Notes: generated by a model from the letters alone, not told the origin. A stretch of DNA of 64,000 nucleotides from Arenibaculum pallidiluteum (GCF_017355985.1 NZ_JAFIQU010000002.1:496001-560000); one strand, 5' to 3'; shown: positions 54,637 to 64,000, counted from the first letter of the stretch. Numbers and translations are program-made.

Positions 54637-56979
54637 ATGGAGATCAAGAGCGCAGCCGTCATCGGCTCGGGCGTGATGGGCAGTGGAATTGCCGCCCACA
54701 TCGCCAATGCCGGCATCCCGGTCCTTCTGCTGGACATCGTGCCCGACACCGCCAAGGCGGCGGGCGGCGACCGGTCCGGGCTGGCGCGGGGCGCCGTGGA
54801 TCGCATGCTGAAGGCCGACCCCGCGCCCTTCATGCACAAGCGCAACGCCCGGCTGGTGACGCCGGGCAACCTGGAGGACGACATCGCCCGCCTGGGAGAG
54901 GTGGACTGGATCGTCGAGGCCGTGGTCGAGGACCAGGCAGTGAAGGCGGCCCTGTACCGCCGCGTCGACGCTGTCCGAAAGCCGGGCTCGGCCGTGTCGT
55001 CGAACACCTCGACGATCCCGCTGGCGAACCTCGTCGCAGGGCAGAGCGAGGCCTTCGCCCGCGACTTCATGATCACCCACTTCTTCAACCCGCCGCGCTA
55101 CATGCGGCTTCTGGAGCTGGTGGCCGGCGAGCGCACGCGCCCCGATGCACTGGCCGCGATCGAGCGTTTCGCCGACATGCGCCTCGGCAAGGGGGTCGTG
55201 CGCTGCAAGGACCGCCCGGGCTTCATCGCGAACCGCATCGGCACCTTCTGGATCCAGAGCGCGGTCAACGGCGCCATGGATCTCGGCCTGAGCGTCGAGG
55301 AGGCTGACGCGGTCGTCGGCCGCCCCATGGGCATCCCCAAGACCGGCGTCTTCGGGCTGATCGACCTGGTCGGGCTGGATCTGATGCCCCATGTCGCGCG
55401 CTCGCTGCTCGCGACCCTGCCGCCGGACGACGCCTATCGCGGCCTGTACCGCGATCCCGAGCTGTTCCGGCGCATGATCGCCGAGGGCTATACCGGCCGG
55501 AAGGGCAAGGGCGGCTTCTACCGCCTGAACACGGAGGGCGGCGCCAAGGTGAAGGAGGCGATCGACCTCTCGACCGGCCGCTACCGCAGGTCCGACAAGC
55601 CGAAGCTCGCCAGCGTCGACGCGGCCAAGGCCGGCCTGCGCGTGCTGGTGGAGCACGAGGACAAGGGTGGGCGGTACGCGCGGCGAGTCCTCTTCCAGAC
55701 CCTGGCCTACGCCGCGAGCCTGGTGCCAGAGATCGCCGACGACCCGGCCTCCGTCGATCGCGCCATGCGCCTGGGCTACAATTGGAAATACGGGCCTTTC
55801 GAACTGATCGACCAGCTCGGCACAGAATGGTTCGCCGAGGCGCTGGAAGCCGAAGGGCACGCGGTGCCGGCGTTGCTGCGCAAGGCCGCGGGCCGGCCCT
55901 TCTACCGCGTCGAGGACGGGCGCCTGCAATGCCTCGAGGCCGGCGGCGCCTATGCGGACCTGGCCCGGCCGGAGGGCGTGCTGCTGCTCTCGGACGTGAA
56001 GAGGCGCTCGAAGCCGGTGGCGAAGAACGGCTCGGCCGCGCTGTGGGACATCGGGGACGGCGTCCTGTGCCTCGAGTTCACCAGCAAGATGAACGCCCTC
56101 GACACCGACATCCTGGGCCTTTGCCAGCAGGCGCTCGGGCTCGTGGGCGACGGCAGCGGCGAATGGAGGGCGCTGGTCATCCACAACGAGGCCGACAACT
56201 TCACCGTCGGTGCCAATCTAGGCCTCGCGCTCTTCGCGGTGAACGTCGCGCTCTGGCCGCAGATCGACCAGATGGTCCAGATGGGCCAGGAGACCTATGC
56301 GGCGCTGAAATACGCGCCGTTCCCCGTGGTCGCCGCACCGTCCGGCATGGCGCTCGGCGGCGGGTGCGAGATGCTGCTGCATTGCGCGCATGTGCAGGCC
56401 CATGCCGAGACCTATGTGGGGCTGGTCGAGGTCGGCGTCGGGCTGATCCCGGGCTGGGGCGGCTGCAAGGAGATGCTGCTGCGCCACACGGCCGATGGAA
56501 AGCGGCCGGGCGGCCCCATGCCGCCCATCGCAGCCGCCTTTGAGACGATCTCGACCGCGAAGGTCGCCAAGTCCGCGGCCGAGGCCAAGGACCTGAAGTA
56601 CCTCCGCGAGAGCGACGGCATCACCATGAACCGCGACCGGCTGCTGGCCGACGCCAAGGCCAGGGCGCTGGCGCTGGCCGAGGGTTACCGCCCGCCCGAG
56701 CCGGCCGAGCTGCGGCTGCCCGGCCCCACGGCCAAGGTCGCGCTCGACCTCGCGGTGGAGGGCTTCCGCGCGACGGGCAAGGCGACGTCCCACGACGTCG
56801 TGGTCGCAGGCGCGCTGGCCGAGGTGCTGTCGGGTGCGGACACCGACGTGACCCGCTCGCTGACCGAGGATGACATGCTCGCGCTCGAGCGGGAGCGTTT
56901 CATGCGCCTGATCCGCCATCCCGCCACGATCGCCCGCATCGAGCACATGCTGGCCACCGGCAAGCCGCTTCGGAACTGA
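54637..56979 (+). CDS. 3-hydroxyacyl-CoA dehydrogenase / enoyl-CoA hydratase
   Basis: 780 aa bifunctional beta-oxidation enzyme. Domain order is dehydrogenase first, hydratase last, the reverse of E. coli FadB. Dehydrogenase: AAVIGSGVMGSGIAAHIANAG (NAD), SSNTSTIPLANL, and MITHFFNPPRYM with the catalytic His. Crotonase-type hydratase (about 465-780): SGMALGGGCEMLLHCAHVQA and GLVEVGVGLIPGWGG, carrying both catalytic Glu residues. ATG 54637 follows AGGAGAGA. Works with the thiolase upstream and the acyl-CoA dehydrogenase downstream. Confidence 0.94.
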   Translation: MEIKSAAVIGSGVMGSGIAAHIANAGIPVLLLDIVPDTAKAAGGDRSGLARGAVDRMLKADPAPFMHKRNARLVTPGNLEDDIARLGEVDWIVEAVVEDQAVKAALYRRVDAVRKPGSAVSSNTSTIPLANLVAGQSEAFARDFMITHFFNPPRYMRLLELVAGERTRPDALAAIERFADMRLGKGVVRCKDRPGFIANRIGTFWIQSAVNGAMDLGLSVEEADAVVGRPMGIPKTGVFGLIDLVGLDLMPHVARSLLATLPPDDAYRGLYRDPELFRRMIAEGYTGRKGKGGFYRLNTEGGAKVKEAIDLSTGRYRRSDKPKLASVDAAKAGLRVLVEHEDKGGRYARRVLFQTLAYAASLVPEIADDPASVDRAMRLGYNWKYGPFELIDQLGTEWFAEALEAEGHAVPALLRKAAGRPFYRVEDGRLQCLEAGGAYADLARPEGVLLLSDVKRRSKPVAKNGSAALWDIGDGVLCLEFTSKMNALDTDILGLCQQALGLVGDGSGEWRALVIHNEADNFTVGANLGLALFAVNVALWPQIDQMVQMGQETYAALKYAPFPVVAAPSGMALGGGCEMLLHCAHVQAHAETYVGLVEVGVGLIPGWGGCKEMLLRHTADGKRPGGPMPPIAAAFETISTAKVAKSAAEAKDLKYLRESDGITMNRDRLLADAKARALALAEGYRPPEPAELRLPGPTAKVALDLAVEGFRATGKATSHDVVVAGALAEVLSGADTDVTRSLTEDDMLALERERFMRLIRHPATIARIEHMLATGKPLRN

Positions 56980-57007
56980 GCCCCGCGCGAGACAGGGAGA
57001 AGACACC

Positions 57008-58798
57008 ATGCCGACCTACAAGGCCCCGCTGCGCGACGTGCGATTCGTCCTGAACGAGCTCTTCGACGTCGCGGAACTGGCGTCCCTGCCAGGGCACGAG
57101 GAGCACACCCCCGACCTGATCGAGGCCGTGCTCGAGGAAGGCGCGCGGATCTGCGAGAACGAACTGTTCCCGCTGAACCAGCCAGGCGACGAGGAGGGGT
57201 GCCGCTTCGAGAACGGCGTCGTCTACACGCCGAAGGGGTTCAAGGAGGCATACCGCACCTTCCGCGAAGGCGGCTGGACGGGCCTCTCGGCCGATCCCGC
57301 CTATGGCGGCCAGGGCCTGCCCAACACCGTCCAGTTCGTGATGGAGGAGTTCACGAGCTCCGCCAATCTCAGCTTCGGCATGTATCCCGGGCTGAGCCAC
57401 GGCGCCTACAACGCGCTGTACCGCTGGGGCACCCAGGAGCTTCGGGACCTCTACCTGCCCCGGCTGGTGGACGGCACCTGGTCGGGCACCATGTGCCTGA
57501 CCGAGGCGCATTGCGGCACCGACCTAGGACTGATCCGCACGCGGGCCGTTCCCGCCGAGGACGGCAGCTACCGTATCACCGGCACCAAGATCTTCATCTC
57601 GGCCGGCGAGCACGACCTGACAGAGAACATCGTGCATCTGGTGCTGGCGCGCCTGCCCGACGCCCCGGCCGGCACGAAGGGCATCTCGCTCTTCGTGGTC
57701 CCGAAGTTCCTGCCCGGCCCCGACGGAGCCCTGGGCCCGCGCAACGGCGCCTTCTGCGGCTCCATCGAGCACAAGATGGGCATCAAGGCCTCGTCCACCT
57801 GCGTGATGAACTTCGAGGACGCGACCGGCTGGCTGGTCGGCGAGCCCCACAAGGGCATGCGGGCGATGTTCACCATGATGAACGCCGCCCGGCTGGGCGT
57901 GGCGATGCAGGGCCTGGGTCTCGGAGAGGTCAGTTACCAGAACGCCGTCGCCTATGCCCGGGACCGGCTGCAGGGACGCTCGCTGAGCGGCGCCAAGGCG
58001 CCCGACCGGCCCGCCGACCCGATCATCGTGCACCCCGACGTGCGCAAGAACCTGCTGACCATGAAGGCCTGCAACGAGGGTGCGCGGGCGCTCGCGGCCT
58101 GGATCGGGCTCAGCATCGACCGGGCCGAGAAGCATCCCGATCCGGCCATCCGCCAGGAGGCCGAGGACCTGGTCGCCCTCATGACCCCGATCCTGAAGGC
58201 GTACTTCACGGATCACGGCTTCGCAGCGGCCAATCTCGGGGTCCAGGTCCATGGCGGCCACGGCTACATCCGCGAGTACGGGATGGAGCAGTTCGTGCGC
58301 GACGCGCGCATCGCCCAGATCTACGAGGGCGCCAACGGCATCCAGGCCCTGGACCTTGTGGGACGCAAGCTGCCCCAGGACATGGGCCGGCTGCTGCGGC
58401 GGTTCTTCCATCCGGTCTCCGCCTATATCGAGGAACGGATGGAGCAGGACGCCATGGCCGAGTTCGGCCTACCGCTGATGCGGGCCTTCGGCAAGCTGCA
58501 GCAGGCGACCGCACTGATCGCCCAGAAGGGCCTGAAGGACCCGGACGAGGCCGCGGCGGCGTCGACGGACTACCTGCGCTTCTTCGCCCTGGTGGCGCTG
58601 GGCTACATGTGGGCACGCATGGCCGAGACCGCGCAGGCGCGCCTGGCGGCCGGCACCGGCGAGGCCGGCTTCTACGAGACCAAGGTCAAGACCGCGCGCT
58701 TCTACTTCGCCAAGCTGCTGCCCGAGACCGAGGCCCTGTTCCGGACCATCGTCGCCGGCGCCAAGCCCCTGATGGCGCTGGAGGCCGACGCGTTCTGA
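57008..58798 (+). CDS. Acyl-CoA dehydrogenase (long type, DmdC-like)
   Basis: 596 aa, flavoenzyme for the first oxidation of beta-oxidation. MCLTEAHCGTDLGLIRTRA and KIFISAGEHDLTENIVHLVLAR (FAD and substrate contacts), GVQVHGGHGYIREYGMEQ, and the catalytic Glu in QIYEGANGIQALDL. The ~110-residue C-terminal extension (FFHPVSAYIEERM onward) marks the DmdC/FadE-like subfamily with an extra dimer domain. It is 28 bases after the bifunctional enzyme. Confidence 0.93.
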   Translation: MPTYKAPLRDVRFVLNELFDVAELASLPGHEEHTPDLIEAVLEEGARICENELFPLNQPGDEEGCRFENGVVYTPKGFKEAYRTFREGGWTGLSADPAYGGQGLPNTVQFVMEEFTSSANLSFGMYPGLSHGAYNALYRWGTQELRDLYLPRLVDGTWSGTMCLTEAHCGTDLGLIRTRAVPAEDGSYRITGTKIFISAGEHDLTENIVHLVLARLPDAPAGTKGISLFVVPKFLPGPDGALGPRNGAFCGSIEHKMGIKASSTCVMNFEDATGWLVGEPHKGMRAMFTMMNAARLGVAMQGLGLGEVSYQNAVAYARDRLQGRSLSGAKAPDRPADPIIVHPDVRKNLLTMKACNEGARALAAWIGLSIDRAEKHPDPAIRQEAEDLVALMTPILKAYFTDHGFAAANLGVQVHGGHGYIREYGMEQFVRDARIAQIYEGANGIQALDLVGRKLPQDMGRLLRRFFHPVSAYIEERMEQDAMAEFGLPLMRAFGKLQQATALIAQKGLKDPDEAAAASTDYLRFFALVALGYMWARMAETAQARLAAGTGEAGFYETKVKTARFYFAKLLPETEALFRTIVAGAKPLMALEADAF

Positions 58799-58837
58799 CG
58801 CCGGCGGGCACAAGGGGCATGCGTTGAGGGGAACGCG

Positions 58838-59374
58838 ATGAACCTGATCCTTCGCTTGGTCCGCGTGATCCTGGCGGCGCTGCTCGGGCGCCGCCGGGGC
58901 CTGCTGGACGAATCGGTCTTGGAGTTCAGGGTCTGGCCCCACGACCTGGACCTGAACCTGCACATGAACAACGGGCGGTATCTGACGATCATGGATCTCG
59001 GCCGCACCGACGTGGTGATCCGCAGTGGCCTCCTGGGTGTGTCGCTGCGCAGGCGCTGGATGCCCGCGCTGGGCGGGGCGAGCGTGCGGTTCCGCCGCTC
59101 GCTTGGGCCGTTCGAGCGCTTCCGGCTGCGCACGCGCCTCCTCTACTGGGACGAGAAGTGGTTCTACTTCGAGCAGATCGCCGAGACGATGGACGGGCGA
59201 CTCGCCTGTGCCGCCCTGGTCAAGGGCGTGCTGCGCGGACCGAACGGCACCGTTCCGTCAGCGGAGATCCTGGATGCACTCGGGATTGCCCATGGGACGC
59301 GGCCCGTGGCACCGCCCGCGATCGCCGCCTGGATCGCGGCCGAGGAGGATCTGCATGGACGTCGCGCGGCCTGA
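58838..59374 (+). CDS. Thioesterase-like (hotdog fold, THEM6-type) protein
   Basis: 178 aa. N-terminal hydrophobic anchor (LILRLVRVILAALLG), then a hotdog domain: LEFRVWPHDLDLNLHMNNGRYLT, where Asp and Asn/His match acyl-CoA thioesterase patterns, GASVRFRRSLGPFERFRLR, and WFYFEQIAE. Probably membrane-attached and hydrolyses an acyl-CoA formed in the pathway encoded upstream; the activity is inferred. It ends the acyl-CoA cluster, 39 bases after the dehydrogenase gene. Confidence 0.82.
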   Translation: MNLILRLVRVILAALLGRRRGLLDESVLEFRVWPHDLDLNLHMNNGRYLTIMDLGRTDVVIRSGLLGVSLRRRWMPALGGASVRFRRSLGPFERFRLRTRLLYWDEKWFYFEQIAETMDGRLACAALVKGVLRGPNGTVPSAEILDALGIAHGTRPVAPPAIAAWIAAEEDLHGRRAA

Positions 59375-59499
59375 TTGCGACAAGGATGGGACACGGGAGA
59401 GTATTTGCACTAGCCCCTCCGAGAAGATAACCTAGAGTTAACGGGGCCAGGGTTACCCATCGCAGAACATTCCGTATCCGCGGTGCAGCAGGGGCGCGC

Positions 59500-60156
59500 A
59501 TGAAGATTCTCATCGGGGACGATCATCCCCTGTTCCGCGAGGGGATCCATCGTCTTCTCGCCACCACGCATCCCGGATCCTCCTATCTTCACGCCAGCAC
59601 TTTCGACGAGATGGCCGGGCTGGCTCTCTCGACGCCGGACATCGACCTGATCCTCAGCGACCTGCAGATGCCGGGCTGGCCCGGCTTCACCGGCATTGCC
59701 GAGATCCGCAGGGCGCGTCCCACGACGCCCGTGATCGTGGTCTCCGCCTCGGAATCCCAGTCGGACATGCGCCAGGCTATCGAGCATGGCGCGTCGGGCT
59801 ACATTCCGAAGTCGTCGAGCGTCAAGGTGATGCTGGGCGCCATCGACCTGGTGATGGCGGGCGGGATCTACGTGCCGCCGGCGGCGCTGGCCGCCGAGAT
59901 CGCCGCGGTCACGGCGACCCAGCCTGGCAGCCCCGCCGCAAGCTCGACCCGCGGCCTCTCCATGCTGACGCAGCGCCAGCTCGACGTGCTGAACTGCCTG
60001 CGCGAAGGCAAGTCGAACAAGCAGATCGCCTACGAGCTCGGGCTGTCCGAGGGCACGGTGAAGATCCATGTGACCGCGATCTTCAAGTCCCTCGGCGTCA
60101 AGAACCGCACCCAGGCGGTGATCAGCGCCTCCAAGATGGCCAACGTCGCCGGCTGA
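59500..60156 (+). CDS. NarL/LuxR-type response regulator, orphan
   Basis: 218 aa. Intact receiver: acidic pair Asp7-Asp8 (ILIGDDHPLF), phosphoacceptor Asp54 (LILSDLQMPG), Thr/Ser and Lys positions in VVSASES and GYIPKSSS. LuxR helix-turn-helix LTQRQLDVLNCLREGKSNKQIAYELGLS-type and HVTAIFKSLGVKNRTQAV. No kinase gene is adjacent, so its partner is unknown; the CHASE8 kinase at 48634 is one candidate in the window. ATG 59500, with CAGGGGCG upstream. Confidence 0.92.
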   Translation: MKILIGDDHPLFREGIHRLLATTHPGSSYLHASTFDEMAGLALSTPDIDLILSDLQMPGWPGFTGIAEIRRARPTTPVIVVSASESQSDMRQAIEHGASGYIPKSSSVKVMLGAIDLVMAGGIYVPPAALAAEIAAVTATQPGSPAASSTRGLSMLTQRQLDVLNCLREGKSNKQIAYELGLSEGTVKIHVTAIFKSLGVKNRTQAVISASKMANVAG

Positions 60157-60264
60157 GAGCCCCGACTCCCGATCCCACGCGACGGGGCGCCCTGTTAAAA
60201 AAGGCCGCTGACCCCCGGCCCGCGAATGGGTAAAGTCCCGGGCCTTCAGCCAACGGGACGTTCC

Positions 60265-61437
60265 ATGGTCGATAAGGTCGGCAACCCCCTCTTCAGCGAG
60301 ATGCCCACCACCGTCTTCGAGGTGATGTCGCAGCTCGCAAACCAGCACGGTGCCGTCAATCTGGGGCAGGGCTTCCCCGACGACCGCGGCCCCGCCGACG
60401 TGCTGCAGGCCGCCGCCGACGCGCTGACCGAGGGCTACAACCAGTACCCCTCCATGTGGGGGACGCCCCAGCTCCGACAGGCCGTTGCCGCCCACAACGG
60501 CCGATTCTACGGGCTCGACGTCGACTGGCAGCGCGAAGTCCTCGTGACCTCGGGGGCGACCGAGGCGCTGGCCGCCTGCCTGCTCGGCCTGATCCGGCCC
60601 GGCGACGAGGTCGTGCTCTTCGAGCCGCTCTACGACAGCTACCTGCCGATCGTGAAGCTCGCGGGCGGCGTGCCGCGCTTCGTCTCGCTGGCGCCGCCTC
60701 ACTGGAGCTTCGGGCGCGAGGAGCTCGAGCAGGCGTTCTCGCCGCGCACGCGCGTGGTGATGCTGAATACGCCGCAGAACCCCTCGGGCAAGGTATTCAC
60801 GTCCGACGAGCTGGACCTGATCGCGGAGTTCATGCGCGGCTCTGGCGCCGTCGCGGTCTGCGACGAGGTCTACGAGCACCTGACCTTCGACGGTCGGCCC
60901 CATGTGCCGCTGATGACGCGGCCCGGCATGCGCGGGCGCTGCCTGCGCATCGGCTCGGCCGGCAAGACCTTCTCCCTCACGGGTTGGAAGGTCGGCTATG
61001 TGACCGGCGCGCCGGAGCTGATGCAGTCGGTCGCCAAGGCCCACCAGTTCCTGACCTTCACCACGCCGCCCAACCTCCAGGCGGCGGTCGCCCACGGGCT
61101 CGGCAAGGACGATTCCTACTTCACCGGCCTGGCCGCGGGGATGCAGGCCAAGCGCGACCGGCTGAGCGCAGCCCTGAAGGCCGTCGGCTTCGGTGTCCTC
61201 GAGGCCCAGGGCACCTATTTCGTGACTGCCGACCTGCGGCCCCTGGGCTGGGAAGGCGACGACGTGTCCTTCTGCCGGATGCTGACCACCGAGGCGGGGG
61301 TCGCCGCCATCCCAGTCAGCGCCTTCTTCGCCCACAAGCCCGTCGACCGCTACGTCCGCTTCTGCTTCTGCAAGGGCGAAGCGCTGCTGGACGAGGCGGC
61401 GGCCCGCCTGAAGCGGCATTTCGACCGCGCCGCCTGA
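60265..61437 (+). CDS. PLP-dependent aminotransferase class I/II
   Basis: 390 aa, fold-type I, of the methionine / kynurenine / glutamine-transaminase-like group (YbdL, CCBL). Motifs: AVNLGQGFPDDRGPADVL, EGYNQYPSMWGTPQLRQAV, LVTSGATEALAACLLGL, MLNTPQNPSGKVF, and the PLP-Lys in GSAGKTFSLTGWKVGY. C-terminal Arg in DRYVRFCFCKGE. ATG at 60265 follows GGGACG; an in-frame ATG at 60226 is a less likely start. Physiological amino donor unknown. Confidence 0.9.
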   Translation: MVDKVGNPLFSEMPTTVFEVMSQLANQHGAVNLGQGFPDDRGPADVLQAAADALTEGYNQYPSMWGTPQLRQAVAAHNGRFYGLDVDWQREVLVTSGATEALAACLLGLIRPGDEVVLFEPLYDSYLPIVKLAGGVPRFVSLAPPHWSFGREELEQAFSPRTRVVMLNTPQNPSGKVFTSDELDLIAEFMRGSGAVAVCDEVYEHLTFDGRPHVPLMTRPGMRGRCLRIGSAGKTFSLTGWKVGYVTGAPELMQSVAKAHQFLTFTTPPNLQAAVAHGLGKDDSYFTGLAAGMQAKRDRLSAALKAVGFGVLEAQGTYFVTADLRPLGWEGDDVSFCRMLTTEAGVAAIPVSAFFAHKPVDRYVRFCFCKGEALLDEAAARLKRHFDRAA

Positions 61438-61560
61438 CCGCGGCGCCATGCCGGGCCTGTCATGTCGGGGCTTGCGGTGCGGCCCCGGCCCATGGTCCAA
61501 AGCCAACGCGCAGCCTTCCAGCACTCCCGCCGGCAGCCCGCCTCCGAGGTCCCGCCCATC

Positions 61561-64000
61561 ATGACGCGCCTGCTCGCGCCTGCCTTGGCCGCCCTGCTTG
61601 CGACCACGGCCCCTGCATGGCCGCAGGCGGCGCGGCCCGATGAGCCCCCCGCCTTCGCCGTGCAGGGCATGGAGGTGGTGGCCGAGCGCGATCGGCCCCA
61701 GGCCTGCTTCACCTTCACCCGCCGGCTGGAGCGCCCCCAGGCCCGGGACTATGCACGCCATGTGGCCGTCCAGCCGGCGGTGCCGCTGACATCCGTCGTC
61801 CGCGATCGGAGCCTCTGCCTGGAGGGTTTCGCCCACGGTGAGTCCTACACGGTCCGGCTGGCCGCGGGCCTGCCGGGGGCGCAGGGCGCCCGCCTGCCCG
61901 AAGAGGCGCGATTCGAAGTCGCCGTGCCCGACCGTGCGGCGACCATCGCCTTCCGCAACGGTGGCTACGTTCTGCCGCGGGTCGACGGGGAAAACCTGGC
62001 CCTGCGCACGACCAACATCCGCCGGGTCCGCCTGGCCGTCCTCAGGATCGAGGATCGCGAGCTGGTGGAACGCGCCTATTTCGGGCGCGTCGGCCACGCG
62101 CTGTCCGAGGCCGAGGTCGGCGAGCTGCTGGACAAGGCCGGTCAGCCGGTCTGGCAGGGGGAGGTGTCGGTCGACGCACCGCGCAATCAGGTGGCGCTGA
62201 CTGAGCTCCCGACCGGCGCGCTGCCCGCCGACCCGAAGCCCGGCGTCTACGTGGCCGTCGCCGACGACGCCGAGAACCCGCCCGCCGGCTGGGCCGGCCG
62301 GGCGACTCAGTGGTTCGTCTCCTCCGACATCGGCATGACGACCTTTCAGGGCGAGGATGGGCTGACGATCTTCGTGCGCTCGGTCCGGACGGCGGCGCCG
62401 GTCGCGAATGCCGAGTTGCGCCTGCTCGCCCACAACCGTTCCGAGCTCGGCCGCGTGCGCACCGACGAGGAGGGTATCGCCCGGCTTCCGGCCGAGGCCT
62501 TCAAGGGCTCCGGCGTCACCGCAGCCCAGGCGCTGGTCGCGACCCACGATGGCGACTTCAACCTGCTGGACCTCGCGGCGACGGGCGTCCGGCCGACTGA
62601 GCCTGCGGGCGCAGCGCGGGCCTTCCTGCGCCCGGACCGGGGCGCCTACCGGCCCGGCGAGACGGCGAACGTGGTGGTCCTGCTGCGCGACCAGGCCGGG
62701 CGCGCGGTGGGAGGACGCCCGGCGATCCTGAAGCTTACCCGGCCCGACGGGCTCGAGGTCGAGCAGCAGGAGCTGCGCGAGACCGGTGCCGGAGGCTTCG
62801 TCGCCGCCCTGCAGCTTCCCCCGGCGCCCATGCCAGGGGCCTGGACGATCTCGGCCCATCTGGAGGCCGAAGGGCCCGCCGCCGGGTCCATCCCGATTCG
62901 GGTCGAGGAATTCGTGCTGCCCCGTCTCGCCCTGTCGGTCGCTGCCGCCGAGACGCCGCTGCAGGAGGGCGGAACGGCCTCCCTGACGGTCGAGGCGCGG
63001 CTGGCGGATGGCGAGCCCGCGGCCAACCTGCCCGGCGAGATGACGATCACGCTGCGGCCGACCGAGGCGCCGTTCCCAGGCCATGGCGGCTACCGATTCG
63101 GCCTGGTTCAGGAGCAGGACGGCATCGACACCCTCCGGCGGTCCCTGCCCGGCTTCACCACCGGTCCGGATGGCCGCGCCCGGCTGAACGTGCCGATCGG
63201 CGAGATCCCCGATCTGACCCATCCCATGGAGGCCCTGATCTCGGTCTCGGCGGTCGACCTCGGCGGCGGCACTGCGACCGGGAGCCTGGTGCTGCCCGTG
63301 CGGCGCAAGCCGCTGGCGATCGGGCTGAGGCCGCGCTTCGACGGCGATGCGGTCCCGGAGAACGCGACGGCTGCGGTGGAGGTGATCGCTGTGGACGCCG
63401 CCGGCGCCCAGACGGATCATCCCGGCCTCGCCTACGAGCTGTTCGAGGAAATCGTCGAGCACGACTGGTTCGAGGCGAATGGGCGCTGGGACTACCGGGC
63501 CCGCATCCGGGACCGGCGCCTCGCGGGCGGCACGGTGAACACGAAGGCCGCGGGACCGGTGGTGATCGAACAGCCCGTCGGCGCCGGCCGCTTCCGGCTG
63601 GAGGTCTTCGACCGAGCGACCGGAGCGGCGAGCAGCATCCGCTTCACGGCGGGCTGGTGGGTGGCGCCCATCGCGGACGAGCAGCCCGACGCGGTCGAGC
63701 TGCGTATCGACAAGCCGCGCTATGCCGCGGGAGAGACCGCCCGCGTCTTTGTCCGGCCGCCCTACGAAAGCCAGGTCCTGGTCGCTGTCGCGACCGACCG
63801 GCGGCTGCACCGGCTGGCATCGCGCCGCATCGGCCCCGAAGGCGGCTTCCTCGAGATCCCGGTGGACGGAAATTGGGCCGGCGGCGCGCATGTGCTCGCC
63901 ACCGCCTTCGCGCCGGCCGACGGACGCAAGCCCGGTGCGCCCGGACGCGCCCTCGGCCAGGCCTGGCTGGCCCTCGATCCCGCGCCGCGCCGGCTGGAGG
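61561..64000 (+). CDS. Bacterial alpha-2-macroglobulin family protein, 3' end missing
   Basis: The frame is open from 61561 to the window edge (813 codons so far). Signal peptide-like start (LLAPALAALLATTAPAWPQA) without a lipobox Cys. The first ~200 residues have RPQACFTFTRRLERP and YTVRLAAGLPG; then repeated macroglobulin-like beta domains (VFVRSVRTAAPVANAELRLL, TDEEGIARLP, AFLRPDRGAYRPGET, FVLPRLALSVAA, DKPRYAAGETARVFVRPPYE). Such proteins act as periplasmic protease traps, often with penicillin-binding protein 1C. The thioester (CxEQ) region and partner gene lie beyond the window. An in-frame ATG at 61462 is an alternative start. Confidence 0.88.
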   Translation, partial: MTRLLAPALAALLATTAPAWPQAARPDEPPAFAVQGMEVVAERDRPQACFTFTRRLERPQARDYARHVAVQPAVPLTSVVRDRSLCLEGFAHGESYTVRLAAGLPGAQGARLPEEARFEVAVPDRAATIAFRNGGYVLPRVDGENLALRTTNIRRVRLAVLRIEDRELVERAYFGRVGHALSEAEVGELLDKAGQPVWQGEVSVDAPRNQVALTELPTGALPADPKPGVYVAVADDAENPPAGWAGRATQWFVSSDIGMTTFQGEDGLTIFVRSVRTAAPVANAELRLLAHNRSELGRVRTDEEGIARLPAEAFKGSGVTAAQALVATHDGDFNLLDLAATGVRPTEPAGAARAFLRPDRGAYRPGETANVVVLLRDQAGRAVGGRPAILKLTRPDGLEVEQQELRETGAGGFVAALQLPPAPMPGAWTISAHLEAEGPAAGSIPIRVEEFVLPRLALSVAAAETPLQEGGTASLTVEARLADGEPAANLPGEMTITLRPTEAPFPGHGGYRFGLVQEQDGIDTLRRSLPGFTTGPDGRARLNVPIGEIPDLTHPMEALISVSAVDLGGGTATGSLVLPVRRKPLAIGLRPRFDGDAVPENATAAVEVIAVDAAGAQTDHPGLAYELFEEIVEHDWFEANGRWDYRARIRDRRLAGGTVNTKAAGPVVIEQPVGAGRFRLEVFDRATGAASSIRFTAGWWVAPIADEQPDAVELRIDKPRYAAGETARVFVRPPYESQVLVAVATDRRLHRLASRRIGPEGGFLEIPVDGNWAGGAHVLATAFAPADGRKPGAPGRALGQAWLALDPAPRRLE

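Noticed and set aside
52525-56184. 1219-codon open frame on the minus strand
   Set aside because: Antisense to fadD, MerR, thiolase and the bifunctional enzyme, all of which have clear family motifs; the minus-strand product has none.
59410-63891. 1493-codon open frame on the minus strand
   Set aside because: Antisense to the response regulator, aminotransferase and alpha-2-macroglobulin genes; its translation is low-complexity His/Arg/Gly/Ala-rich with no family motif. Long antisense frames are common at this GC content.

Overview
The window is a GC-rich (about 70% by eye) chromosomal segment, almost fully coding, with no tRNA, rRNA, IS element, prophage or CRISPR array that I could find. 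The CcrM-type GANTC methyltransferase, a tandem cold-shock-domain protein, an alphaproteobacterial-type uracil-DNA glycosylase, LexA-type (GTTC-N7-GTTC) and EcfG-type (GGAAC-N17-CGTT) sites, and the block mutY / DUF721 / dsbA-like / smc all point to an alphaproteobacterium. A Rhodospirillales-like lineage is my best guess, at moderate to low confidence.

Layout. 0-3.5 kb: uracil-DNA glycosylase, lytic transglycosylase and moaB. 3.5-8.3 kb: pentapeptide-repeat protein, divergent radical SAM protein with a candidate SOS box, TRIC-like membrane protein, RTX-repeat protein. 8.5-12.3 kb: serA, pirin, rnhB and an AraC regulator. 12.3-17.6 kb: SDR, ccrM with a cluster of GANTC sites upstream, MarR regulator divergent from an NADP-dependent reductase, GFA-family protein, folB. 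17.6-21.5 kb: three-gene nucleotide-sugar operon (manC, manB, UDP-glucuronate decarboxylase). 21.6-29.1 kb: mutY operon with a DUF1194 protein and a small exported protein, then DciA-like, DsbA-like and SMC genes on the other strand.

29-35 kb is a signalling region: a chemoreceptor; then a response regulator / hybrid histidine kinase operon in which the phosphoacceptor residues are replaced in both proteins (kinase His to Tyr, kinase receiver Asp to Gly, regulator Asp to Ser); then a lipoprotein gene behind a candidate stress sigma-factor promoter. 35-39 kb: glutathione transferase, M3 peptidase, an unknown protein and an Rrf2 regulator. 39-43 kb: sulfate ABC transporter (sbp-cysT-cysW-cysA), probably controlled by the adjacent Rrf2 protein. 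43-45 kb: MFS exporter and TetR repressor, divergent around a near-perfect operator. 45-50.4 kb: OmpW porin, divergent from an operon of TonB-dependent receptor, YfiR-like periplasmic protein and CHASE8-like hybrid histidine kinase, which reads as an outer-membrane-to-cytoplasm signalling route. 50.4-59.4 kb: tandem cold-shock protein, then a fatty-acid/acyl-CoA catabolism cluster (fadD, MerR regulator, thiolase, bifunctional hydroxyacyl-CoA dehydrogenase/hydratase, acyl-CoA dehydrogenase, thioesterase-like protein), with related TTTACGTAAACG boxes before fadD and before the regulator. 59.5-64 kb: an intact NarL-type regulator, an aminotransferase and a bacterial alpha-2-macroglobulin that runs off the window.

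Most promising for follow-up are the phosphoacceptor-less two-component pair at 31741-33907, the TonB/YfiR/CHASE8 kinase operon at 46108-50403, and the GANTC cluster before ccrM. Several convergent gene pairs are separated by long perfect GC-rich hairpins without T-tracts, which seems to be the local terminator style.
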